From the NCBI RefSeq assembly GCF_037975245.1, contig NC_092564.1, positions 20,127,984-20,191,983 of the forward strand: 64,000 nt of DNA. Direction: 5' to 3'. Below the pieces are notes generated by a model. The model did not search any database, was not told the DNA's origin, and was given only the letters and a program-made list of their open reading frames with translations. Positions 39,840 to 49,791 of this stretch are shown here, piece by piece. Numbering within the stretch: position 1 is the first letter of the stretch; each line of letters begins with the position of its first letter. The translations under genes and the position numbers were made by a program. The DNA comes from Apostichopus japonicus. Taxonomy: Eukaryota; Echinodermata; Holothuroidea; Aspidochirotida; Stichopodidae.

Positions 39840-41500
39840 TGGCAAGCCGTTTTAACATTTACCTCGTAATTCGACTTAAGTCAAATACATTTCTCTTAAG
39901 TGGAATACATTCTACTTAAGTGAAATGTTATTCCACTTAAGAAATATGTATTCCACTTAAGTGGAATTCAATTTCACTTAAGTGGAAATGGATATTTCTA
40001 TTTCACTTAAGTGGAAATGCTTTCCACTTAAGTGGAATTGTATTTCACTTAAGTGGAAATGCATTCCACTTAAGTGGAATTGTATTTCACTTAAGTGGAA
40101 TGCATTTCCACTTAAGTGAAATACAATTCCACTTAAGTGAAATGCATTTCCACTTAAGTGGAATGCATTTCCACTTAAGTGGAATTGTAATCCACTTAAG
40201 TGGAATACAATTTCACTTAAGTGGAATCATATCTTTTGTGCGTCAATTTCACTTAAGTGGAATTCTATTTTGCTTAAGTAAAATACAATTCCACTTAAGG
40301 GGAATTGTTGATATGTGGCATAGATAAATACAATTTAGGGTAATGTTCGTCGTAACGCATTCAATTGCTCATTACATATAATGATGTAGTCGATCCTCGT
40401 TGCACGTATACATCATGGCTATGGCTAATCATTCACATCTAACATTGCTGGAATGCGATCAAATAATTGTTGTTGTTAGAGACACAATTCGAAGTGTTGT
40501 TTCCTCACTTTGCAGAAAATTGATGCATTGACGAGATCCGTTATCTCGTCAAAACGTCAATTTTCTGTATTTTGTCGTTTTGTCGAGATGGTAGTAAGTG
40601 TGCAACTCGTCAATTTGCAGAAAATTGATGCATTGACGAGATCCGTTATCTCGTCAAAACGTCAATTTTCTGAATTTTGTCGTTTTGTCGAGATGGTAGT
40701 AAGTGTGCAACTCGTCAATTTGCAGAAAATTGTTGCATTGACGAGATCCGTTATCTCGTCAAAACGTCAATTTTCTGAATTTTGTCACGTTACCATCTCG
40801 ACAACTCGTCAATTTGCAGATAATTGTCGTTTTGTCAAGTTGGTAACTCGTCAATGCAATGTCCCTTCTACGCTTCCGTATACGTACGCACCTTGCACGG
40901 ATGTTAAGTGCTAGCTGGATCCCGATGGACAGCCGATATTCATTGTGCACATATCGACACCACGTACGTAGGTACACGTATCGCGGCAAGTTGTTTATAA
41001 TGGCGCGCAAAGGCATGGGCAAAGTTTGGCGTTGAATGTACTAGCCAATCACATTCCACTTAAGTGGAATAGACTAGCCAATCACATTTCACTTAAGTAA
41101 AATAGACTATCCAATCACATTTCACTTAAGTGGAATGCATTTCCACTTAAGTGGAATTGTATTCCACTTAAGTGAAAGAGACAGGACATTCCACTTAAGT
41201 GAAATTGTATTCTACTTAAGTAGAATACAATTCCACTTAAGTGAAATGCATTTTCACTTAAGTGAAATACAATTCCACTTAAGTGAATTAGAATTTAGCT
41301 TAAGTAAAATGCAGTGACAAGTTGATGAATTCAGCTTAAGTAAAATACAATTTAGCTGAAGTGGATTGGTATTCCACCTAAGTGAATTAGAATTCCACTT
41401 AAGTTAAATAGTATTCTGCTTAAGTGAAATTGAATTCCACTTAAGTGAAATGTATTCGACTTAAGTCGAAGTGCGAGGTAAATGTTAAAACGGCTTGCCA
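39840..41500. mobile_element. CTTAAG foldback element with long TIRs
   Basis: Both ends begin TGGCAAGCCGTTTTAACATT, followed by TACCTCG, and the inverted match continues, with changes, through CTTCGACTTAAGTC-like sequence for about 70 bp. The two arms (about 39,871-40,310 and 41,050-41,465) are packed with CTTAAG palindromes, mostly as TCCACTTAAGTGGAA. I count 20 in the left arm and 16 in the right. The centre is different: a 105-bp tandem repeat and non-repeated DNA. No transposase is seen. I find no clear target duplication (CTACCGTA before, CACACCCA after). It looks like a non-autonomous foldback-type DNA transposon. The frames reading HFHLSGI again and again are a product of the palindrome. 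Confidence 0.8.
40511..40860. repeat. 105-bp tandem repeat in element centre
   Basis: Three copies and a partial fourth start at TGCAGAAAATTG (40,512; 40,617; 40,722). Each holds GACGAGATCCGTTATCTCGTC, an interrupted palindrome, and CGTCAATTTTCTG. Copies are nearly identical. The 134-codon frame here is repetitive and not a gene. Confidence 0.92.
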
Positions 41501-42249
41501 CACACCCACTGGACAGCTGAATCATTGACCATTCATGGTACCATTAATTTTGCGTATCACGACCATGTAGCTTTTTTAGCTACGAAAGCTTTAAATCTTG
41601 GTCAATATAATTGCTTCAACCATTCTTTGACGTTGATATTCAAATTGGCCTATGGTCACCTTTGGTCAAACTTCTTAAACGGTTTTTATTACAACCTTCC
41701 AGGAAATTTTCCTCACTGGGACTTTCAGTCATCTTTTGTGTTCCTTAAAAATGTATGAGATAATGAGAACAATTTGGAGAGTAAAGACCAGGAAAGTACT
41801 TTTCGAAAACTTCTAGCAATTATAGCGTGCATAATTTGGGGCCTATACCGACAAGCTTTTAGTCGGGTAAAACTCTGTTTAGTTTCCTATATTTTCACGT
41901 GAGTCTCTTACAGCCTATACAATTACACAGTGAATGATATTCTCGCCCATCCTCTCGGATCACGTCATTCGATAAATTTTCATAAATGTAAAATTACAGC
42001 TGATTGGACAAATTTTGGCTGGTCAATTTCAGCCACAGGCGTTGTAGAAGATTTACAGAATCTTGAGCTATCTTTTCTGCCCCCCCCCCCTCATTGAATT
42101 GTACAGAATTGTATTGACAAGTGCGCAAAACATGATGCAAACTTTTGACTATTTTCCCCCGATATCATAACTATGTTTTTGCAGCTTCTTTTTCTTTCTT
42201 TCTTAATAAACAAAGCCATACCTACATTTTTGTATTAAATTTTAGATTT

Positions 42250-42392
42250 GTTCCAGGAACGTGTGGAGTTGGCGACTGGGAGTCTATGCCATCGGTTTCA
42301 AGCCATCTTGTTCCTTGTCTTGTTGTATGGATGGCTTAAGATATATCATTTTCAACTGCATGGGTGAACTTAATGAAATAAAATTGCAGGTA
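42250..42392. repeat. Second copy of the 39.34-kb block
   Basis: Direct-orientation partner of 39,335-39,475, with GTTGGCGACT, AGCCATCTTG, CATGGGTGAACTTAATGAAA and AAATTGCAGG. The copies are diverged by roughly a third, so the duplication is old. Confidence 0.7.
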
Positions 42393-42740
42393 TAGCTGAT
42401 CTCTTTTCCGATATCTCAGCAAAAGAAATTAACCAAGAAGCAAATAGTACAGTAGGCCACGACACTGTTTCGTTCCCGCAAGTAAATCCCACGAATTGCA
42501 TATCGGACCGTGAATGATCGTTGCACAGGAGCAATTTCTCCGGTGAAAAACATTCCTGAAATTTCAAAAGTACATTACTCGGGGTGCTGACTTCCAGCTT
42601 GTTCAAAGATATTGTTGAGTATCCACTTTAATAAGTACTCAATGCAAAAGAACGGTTAAATAAGTTCAAAGTAAGATTGTTGATTATTTTCTTTTAGCAG
42701 TGGGTACTGGATTAACTGAAATCAGTAGTTTACCATGTTA

Positions 42741-42919
42741 GCTTCTCGGCCTTTGGCTATGATTATGTGTTGCATAATTTTCCTCTTCTAGAGGAACCGA
42801 GATACACACATGACGATGATCACACAGTCTCAATGCAAGGAGACTGGGGTTGAGAGCGGATCAGTCAGTTCGCCGTTTGGTTTCTCGTGCCCAGGTTTCA
42901 TTCCTGGGTGACTTTTCTT
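42741..42919 (+). ncRNA. Structured U2-5'-like RNA unit, copy 1
   Basis: The 5' end GCTTCTCGGCCTTTGGCTAT closely follows the start of U2 snRNA, GCTTCTCGGCCTTTTGGCTA. Three hairpins follow: TTCCTC-loop-GAGGAA at about 42,780-42,796, AGTCTC-loop-GAGACT at 42,836-42,845 and neighbours, and CCCAGG-loop-CCTGGG at 42,890-42,908. The AGTCTC hairpin resembles the 3' hairpin of U4. GGTTTCATTCC fits a degenerate pol III B box, and ACTTTTC could end pol III transcription. It is not U2 or U4 as a whole. It could be an snRNA-derived SINE or a small RNA gene. Confidence 0.5.
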
Positions 42920-42935
42920 AAAAAGTACCATTTTC

Positions 42936-43109
42936 GCTTCTCGGCCATTTGACTAAGGTTATGTATAGCATTATGTTCCCCTTCTAGGGGAACTGAGATA
43001 CACACCTGACGATGAACACACAGTCACAATGCAAGGTGACTGGGGTTGAGAACGTGGATGAGTCGTTTGGTTTTTCGTGCCCAGGTTCTTTCTTGGGTGA
43101 TTTTTCTTA
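42936..43109 (+). ncRNA. Structured U2-5'-like RNA unit, copy 2
   Basis: A second copy lies 195 bp after the first, starting GCTTCTCGGCCATTTGACTA. The hairpins are kept while the bases change together: TTCCCC with GGGGAA where copy 1 has TTCCTC with GAGGAA, and AGTCAC with GTGACT where copy 1 has AGTCTC with GAGACT. The third stem keeps pairing through a G-U pair (CCCAGG with CTTGGG). The shared loops AATGCAAG and TTCTA, and TTTGGTTT, are unchanged. The unit ends in ATTTTTC. Paired changes argue that the RNA fold was selected at some time. Confidence 0.5.
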
Positions 43110-43406
43110 AGAAATCAAGAATCCCCTCCGGTACATAGTAGGGAGGTATCGTAGTGGAGAAGAATGCGTCTGGATTCCCTAGCTACCCAAAGGTTTCATT
43201 TACCGGGGTCTATGATGGTCTTTCGTATATAGCTGGCAACGTTAACACTAGCGGAGTCAATTATCTCAACACAAATTAATAATGTTGCAAAAACAGCACC
43301 ATTTTGGATCAAAGGACCATAAATTACACCAAACTAGATCCCGTTCCTTGATGTTCAATACAAGTGGTCCACATGTTCAGTAAACGCAGCACCACAAGGA
43401 AAACCG

Positions 43407-43490
43407 TGCTACGGCCGAGTGAATAAAGGCGGTGGCCTTTGAAGCAATGAGGCTTAGCAATCCTTCGGGGTTCGAGCACCGGCCGGGTCC
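43407..43490 (+). repeat. tRNA-Ser/Leu-like sequence (SINE head or pseudogene)
   Basis: GCTACGGCCGAGTGAATAAA resembles the D-arm region of class II tRNAs (Ser or Leu). A stem and long variable region follow, then GGGGTTCGAGCACC as T arm and GGCCGGGTCC. The acceptor ends do not pair well, so a working tRNA is unlikely. It is more probably a SINE head. Confidence 0.45.
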
Positions 43491-43499
43491 TATAGTACA

Positions 43500-46400
43500 G
43501 TGGGTTTTTCTTCAAAGAGCAATCTAAAGTTTTCCCATCTGAAATGACTTTACTTAATAGGAGATTAAAACTTTTGAGTTAAAAGTTTGAATAGGAAGCC
43601 ACCCGACGTGTAAGTTGTAATCCACAAGCACTTGCGGGCTTCCGGGGTCCTTTAGCGTCTTAAAACGAACTGTTTGATAACTGTTATCATTATTATTATG
43701 TCATAAACTCTGGATATGGGTCTGAGAAATCCATAGCTGCAAGAATGGAATATGCCAACAAGATAAGTCAAGTTCTTGTTTACAGAGTCGTTTTATTTAT
43801 CATCTGATTTGATCATATTTATAATACACATATTATTTCACGATGGAAGCCAATTGATGAATAAAACAAAAGAAAAATAAGGAATTATGGAAACAATTAA
43901 AGGCAAAATCAAGATAACTTTTACCCTCTGGAATGATACATTTTAGAAAAAAAGTTGAGAAAGATAATAATATGAAAAATATTGAAAGAATGGCAATTGT
44001 TTGTTCTTTGTTTTTAACTCAACTTCTTTGTTGAAGAAATGTAGAAACAATTTCTGAAGGAATATGAACTTTCATCACAGAGAATACATATGAGCATTTG
44101 AATACAAGAAGAGATATGCAGAGCCTTAGCTTTATACAAATTAAATTTATTCATGCAAAAAAAAACTTGGCAAATTGATCATAAAAGTAAAAAAAAATAC
44201 GAAACTTGCAATTAATACATCTTCTGGAAAGTTACTTAAGTCCAACTTTGCCAAGGAGAGAATGAGTGATGAAGAAATAGAAAAATATAGAAGAACATTT
44301 TAACATTAACATACATTGTTGCATATAGCTAAGTATTAAGGCAAATAATTTCTTCAACTTATGTCAACTAAACAGTGACTAGACTTATTCCAGCCGCTTG
44401 GAGTGATCAGCCTTCAATATGTAATGGATAATTACCTTCGAAACTTGAAAGTGGTACTCAAATAATACCTTGAGTAATTGAACTTTCTTCCACTGGTCTA
44501 TAACATATGAATGTTGATTTCTAATGCTTTTCTTCAACTGGACAGAAGTTATTCCTTTATAACGATACACACTACAGACAGTACTCAAAACAGAGTTGGT
44601 TACTTTGAGAGCTAAGACGTCCTTAAAATGACAGAGTTTATACAATTTTTTACAATATATCATCCTATCAGTAACTGAACAATGAAAAGAACATAGAAAC
44701 TATTTTTAAATGATTTGAACTATTGACCTCGGGGTTAATTACAGATCATGTGATCCACCAAACTCTGTTAATATCCATAGCCTGTAGTTCCCAGCAGTCC
44801 CTATATAGAAATCCCCCCCCTCCCCCCACCCTGGAGGGCAAAGTCCGTCGGAAGCCATAGTACCTCGTTATACCGTGCTTAAGCAGAGTTAGCACTCCCA
44901 TCTTCAGTTGAGACGACCCAGAAATTGGCAGGGAAATAGCCTTGGAGAGCACTGTGTCCTTTATTATGCATACATACAAGTAAATAAATGATGAAAACCT
45001 CTCTGGGAAAATGTAAACAAATTCGAAAGCAAAAAGCAAAGAAAATTTTGGCTACAAAATCAGAGTTCAGACCAGTGACCTTGAAGATTACAAGCCCTGT
45101 ACTCTATAAACTGAACTATCAGGACCAAATTATATCATTTATTAATAGAAAAATGGTCCTTTTGAAAATTGTTTTTCCCTTCATATGGGAATTTCAATTG
45201 ATCACTCTAAATGAAAAAAAAAAAAATGACAAAAAATATATATATAAATATATATATTATATAAACTAACCCGGTTGGTCAATGATTAAGAGCCAGACGA
45301 AATAATAATACTTATATCATCTAATTCTTGTCATAAATTCTGTTTTTTTCCCCCTCCAATTATTATATACCCAATTGATCATATAAAAATTCACCAGAAC
45401 AAACTGTCCTGGATACAGGATTATGAAATTATGTTTTTAGACTAAGAATGAGAGGTTAATCTAACTCAAGCTTCCAATTAAATTTCTTTCTCTCGCAATC
45501 ATTTCAAGGGCTATCACTCTTCAAATCAAAATATATAGTTCTCAAAATGGTTGTCTAGGCAACCATTTCTTTCTTGCAAAATCCATATTTACTAATTTCT
45601 ACACAGTCCAAATTTCAATGCCTAGCAATTCATACATTTAACTTTAAGCACTTTCCAAAACTCAAAACATTCCTTTCATTTCCAAATTCCAGAGAGGTTT
45701 TTTAAGTTTTGAAAAGTTATTAACATCATCATAACATCAAAAAGGACAAAAAAAACTTCAAACCCTGGATTTCAAGTTTCTTCCCTGTTAGCTTGATTAT
45801 TTAACAAAATACTAATTTGCTTCACTGATATTGGTTTATAATAATATCGTGACTAAACAATTCATTATTATGAATCATGTCCTGATATAAAGAGAGAATA
45901 ATGTAACCTTCATGAGGCAATTTGTATTTCAATATCAATATTACATTAAACTGTATTCCAATCCCCACCAGAGTCTCAAGTAACCAGTGAAATGTTCCTT
46001 TTGGACGATAAAAGAATGCCAGGTGCTGATCTGGGGAGAGGGGGAAGGGATGGAGGAGGTGTACACTCCCCCCTCTCAATCTCACATAAAATTTCAAAAG
46101 TAGTCATTGTGTTAAAGACCTAATTAGATATGTAAATTATAGTCCAAATATGCCCCAGATTGCACCAATTGATGTCATATCTTCTTTCTTTTTTTCTACT
46201 GGAGGATACCCCCAGTCCCCCTCCATGTGAGCCTGCTTCAATTACCCCCCCCCCCTCAGGGCCACACTCCTCCTTCACAAGGGGAAAGGGGAGCAGTGTA
46301 CAGAGTACTTCATGGAGTTGGTAGGGACTACTGCAACAGAAATTTGATTTGAAACTGTTTAAAAGTGAATCCTTTTTTTCCCTTCTCTTTTATGAAATGC

Positions 46401-46790
46401 AACTAGCTGCTTCAATTCTGACAATTATTTCAACATTTTAAAAGGCTATAGTGGCAATAAAAAAAGATAAAATGTCACCTTTCTTTTAACATATTCAATA
46501 GAAAAAAATCCTTTTTTGAATCTTGGTCCAAGAGGGGGCACTAAATCAGTATGAGATGCACAGCATATTCATTTTTACAAGGAATTAACATAATAAGAGG
46601 GCAGCAGAGATGGGGACAATTGATCTTATTGTAATAATAACCGATGATGGTGTCTTCTTACTTCCTGTTTCATTTCTCCTTATATTTGCATGATTTTTTC
46701 TTGTCTAACCATAATAGTAACTGTTTGATGATGAAATCTTAAGTTTTGTAGATTATATATTATAAATTTGGTACCATGTTCATTAGTACT
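43500..46790. other. AT-rich stretch without a supported gene
   Basis: No domain-bearing frame, and few repeats apart from a tRNA-like fragment at 45.1 kb, a short TA run near 45,237-45,260 and C-run patches near 44,811-44,826 and 46,240-46,256. It could include the 3' flank of the minus-strand genes. Confidence 0.5.
45061..45126 (-). repeat. tRNA-Thr-like pseudogene or SINE head
   Basis: On the minus strand: GGTCCTGATAGTTCAGTTTA, AGAGTACAGGG, CTTGTAATC (a TGT anticodon loop), and CTGGTCTGAACTC as T arm. The cloverleaf is imperfect, with poor anticodon and acceptor pairing, so a functional tRNA is doubtful. Confidence 0.4.
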
Positions 46791-46941
46791 TTATTCTCTT
46801 TTAGTTATGATGAGAGAAGAAGGAAAACAATTTTCCGGGAGATTTTCCGAACAGAGCAACGAGCGAAAGACGAATGGCGGAACAGAGTTAATTTCTTCCC
46901 CTTCCGTATCTTCATAACGACATGGTCTTAGTTTATGATAT
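46791..46941 (-). CDS. Possible terminal exon, unassigned
   Basis: On the minus strand an acceptor with a strong pyrimidine tract (CCACTCTTTCTCTTACAG) precedes a 50-codon frame ending in TAA at 46,791-46,793, and the stop overlaps an AATAAA. The peptide includes YHKLRPCRYEDTEGEE, SVPPFVFRSLLC and PENCFPSS. The CUB gene upstream already stops at 49,052, and its phases do not fit this acceptor, so the parent gene is unknown. It may be chance. Confidence 0.22.
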
Positions 46942-47929
46942 CTGTAAGAGAAAGAGTGGGGGGGGGGGAGAGTGGGGGGAGGGAAGAAAAAACAACAAAA
47001 GACATCTTTAACAGAAATCAAAACCAAGTTACACTGAAGACTGAGTCACATCTCGAATTATCTCAATATGGCCCACCGAAAAACAAATCCATATTTAAAG
47101 AGGGGCTCGAATGTTTACAGACGGCTTATATATCTACTGCATAAACGGCCGTGTAAGTAAATATCTGAATACCAGGATCTTCTCCAGAGAGAGAGGGACT
47201 GTCATGAAGACAGACACAGGACACATGTACAGACAACATAATTTGGAACTACATTAAACAAATGACTATGCAAATCTTCCAATTAAGTCCCCTGACACTG
47301 TGTCTTCTATTGTGTTCTTTGTCTTACATACGCATGTCCAATGTCTGTTACTGCTTGTCTCCCTCCGGAAAAAAAATCCTGTTTAGGATCGTGAGCTCAG
47401 GGCTGATTACTTTGGTATGAACCCATATTAACAGGTATTGGAATAGCCAAGAATTATGGGTGGTGAGGAGAATAGGGGGGTGGGGGGCAGGGTTGGGGGA
47501 GACGATGCACTGTCACAAAAGCAGCGATTTGAAATTAAAAAGCTGACGACAACGGAGAACATGTATCGTTTTCCATGATACGAAAGAAGCAGGCCTGAAA
47601 ATTGCGACTATGTACCGGCGAAACGCCAATCGAGCTTTGCAGTTCTTCAGTAGAATAGAGCAGTGTCAATTCACTGCCAGTTAGATAATTATCAATTCAA
47701 ACACATGTTAACTGTTGGTTAACGATCGTCAATCTGCATGATTTCCGGTACCTAACAAAAGCCCCCTATTACTGCTTATTTTTGTCAGCAGATATTGCTG
47801 GGGCTGCTATCAAGAGACGGTACAGTAACCAATGCCAGTTGTAAAATTCAGGAAAATTTGATCGGACAATTTGATTTTTTTAAAGCACTGGTATTTATCA
47901 GCAGGTGGCTAAAGTTGTGAAATTCAATG

Positions 47930-48125
47930 TCCCCAGAGAGGGTCATCTCTCAAAAGACATTTGGTAGAAAAGACCAGAATGAATCTCTGAGTCTTAATAT
48001 GGTGGTTTGTTATGTAATACATTCTAGGTTCCCTGAGAAGGTCATTTCTCAAAAGACATTTGGTAGAAGAGACCAGAATGAATCTCTGAGTCTGAAATTG
48101 GTGGTTTGTTACGTAATACATTTCA
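47930..48125. repeat. Tandem duplication, ~97-bp unit
   Basis: Two adjacent copies share CTCAAAAGACATTTGGTAGA, GACCAGAATGAATCTCTGAG and TGGTGGTTTGTTA. They are about 90% alike. The 162-codon plus-strand frame through them has no recognisable domain. Confidence 0.93.
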
Positions 48126-48339
48126 GTAGACTTGTGTTATACCAGCTGACACAGGTCCTTGCTTTCCTGTACCTTTTTATGCTGCACATTTCAATTCAAA
48201 AGTCAAAGTCTAAAGAAAGCTGCATGCTTCTTAATTCTGTCGGCATTTGCATTGTAACCAAATTTCATGAACTACAATGTCAGTGGTTTGAGTTACGTTA
48301 CAGCCCCCCCCCCCCAAAAAAAAATGATATTTCCTCTTT

Positions 48340-48345
48340 TTTATT
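48340..48345 (-). terminator. Candidate poly(A) signal of the CUB gene
   Basis: AATAAA on the minus strand, about 0.7 kb after the CUB-gene stop. It is the first canonical signal I noticed downstream. Use is unproven. Confidence 0.25.
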
Positions 48346-49051
48346 TCAATTTTTTTTGGCGGAAATGGAAAATCCAAACATGTTTACTCCCAGGTCTCTA
48401 CAAAATTGGGTCTAAATATTTCCTGTGGAGAACCTCAAAAACTTGGACTACAATAAGCTGAACTTCATTACTTTTAGAACCTGTTTTAGGATTGGTTTAC
48501 CTAATTTCCGAAGTTTGCTTCAACAGGTTCTAACCCCACCCCCCTCCTCAGAGTTACAACCCTGGGGAAATCATAAACTAGAAACACCAACGTGAACTGT
48601 CTGTTCCTATGGATGTTAGACAATTATTTCATCATGTTAGCTAGGTTACCAGTTAAATACTTCTTTGTTGTTATCACCTGATGCAGGTCTTAACCTACCC
48701 CTTTTTGGGGGGATTCTCATATTTTTTCTCTCTTTCCCGCAATTTTGCAGAATTTTGAGAGAAAAAGTTGCCAAACCCAGGAAGAGTCACAACTGAGGCA
48801 GTGAAAAACAATCTACACGATGCTAAAATTCCCATAATTCAGAAGAAAAGAGTGATCTATGATTTACTACATTGTAGCACAGAAGAGGGAAGAAGAGGCT
48901 CCAACAACCAACATTAATGGATACTAGCCCCAGTGACTAAAGAGTTCTGTTTTGAAATATTCTTAGGCCAAGTGACAGCAGAAAAAATTAAATTTAAGTT
49001 GTAATATGTTATATCGAAACAAGGAATGAAACTCACACAGAGTACTGAAGT

Positions 49052-49791
49052 TTAACTTGTGTATACGGCTCTGAAACCAGAATATACAGTGTCTCCCGCA
49101 TTAGCCGAGTTGGTCACAAACCGGATGAATAAATTCCTGATGTTGACTGTGGCTGTTATTTTAGCAGGAATATTCTGAAAAGGAGCAACAAAAAAAGACA
49201 TCATATCATAAACTAGCAGCTGCATATCTTGTGAAATCCACCCAAAAAAAAAAAAAAAAAAAAAAAAAAAAGTGAAATTTTCAAGATTTTTTTCATAAGT
49301 TATTATGACACTTGAATAGTTGAGGTAGCAAACTGTGTTGAGGGATTTATGATATACTGTAACATAATATTGACAATATACCAAAATCAATCCCTCTCCC
49401 ACCCACCCCAACCCCCCAACCCCCACAAAAAGGTGCTATATTTGTTAGTCCCTATTGTTGCTCGCTGGATGCTGGCTGACGCATGTAACTTATACATGAC
49501 ATTTTCTGTAACAATGGTTAACGGTTAATGGTTACATCCTTGAACTCACCGTTCCACAATATCGTCCAATCAGAGGATCCGATGACGTGGACCCGGCATA
49601 GACCTCGACAAAGTCCTCTTGACAAACGCCCTCGGTGCCCTCGACATTAAAGACCGTAAACTCTAACGAAACAGGTTGTCTCCTAGCGGGGACTGCCACT
49701 GACCATTCGCAAGTGAGATTGGACGGGTAAACCTCGGGGAAACTTGGGCTCGTAAATGACCCTGATGTACCCGCCAGGGGCCCGCCGCAAC
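49052..49791 (-). CDS. CUB domain 5 and C-terminus (two exons)
   Basis: 49550-49791 includes GCGGPLAGTSGSFTSPSFP, LTCEWSVAVP, GVCQEDFVEVYAG and IGRYCGT; 49052-49174 gives NIPAKITATVNIRNLFIRF and YSGFRAVYTS, then TAA. The domain is complete, and the protein ends two residues after the last strand. The intron includes a run of 28 T as read on the gene strand. Confidence 0.9.

Noticed and set aside
40510-40914. 134-codon frame with internal repeats
   Set aside because: It is the 105-bp tandem repeat (a multiple of three) within the foldback element.
40100-41317. Frames reading HFHLSGI repeatedly, like a repetitive protein
   Set aside because: The pattern follows directly from the palindrome CCACTTAAGTGG, and both arms give the same peptide by chance of frame.
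40000-41400. CRISPR array
   Set aside because: The spacing of the short palindromes is irregular, the repeats are 10-16 bp, there are no unique spacers of fixed length, and the genome is animal.
47927-48415. 162-codon plus-strand frame
   Set aside because: It runs through a 97-bp tandem duplication and a C/A run, and has no domain or start context of note.
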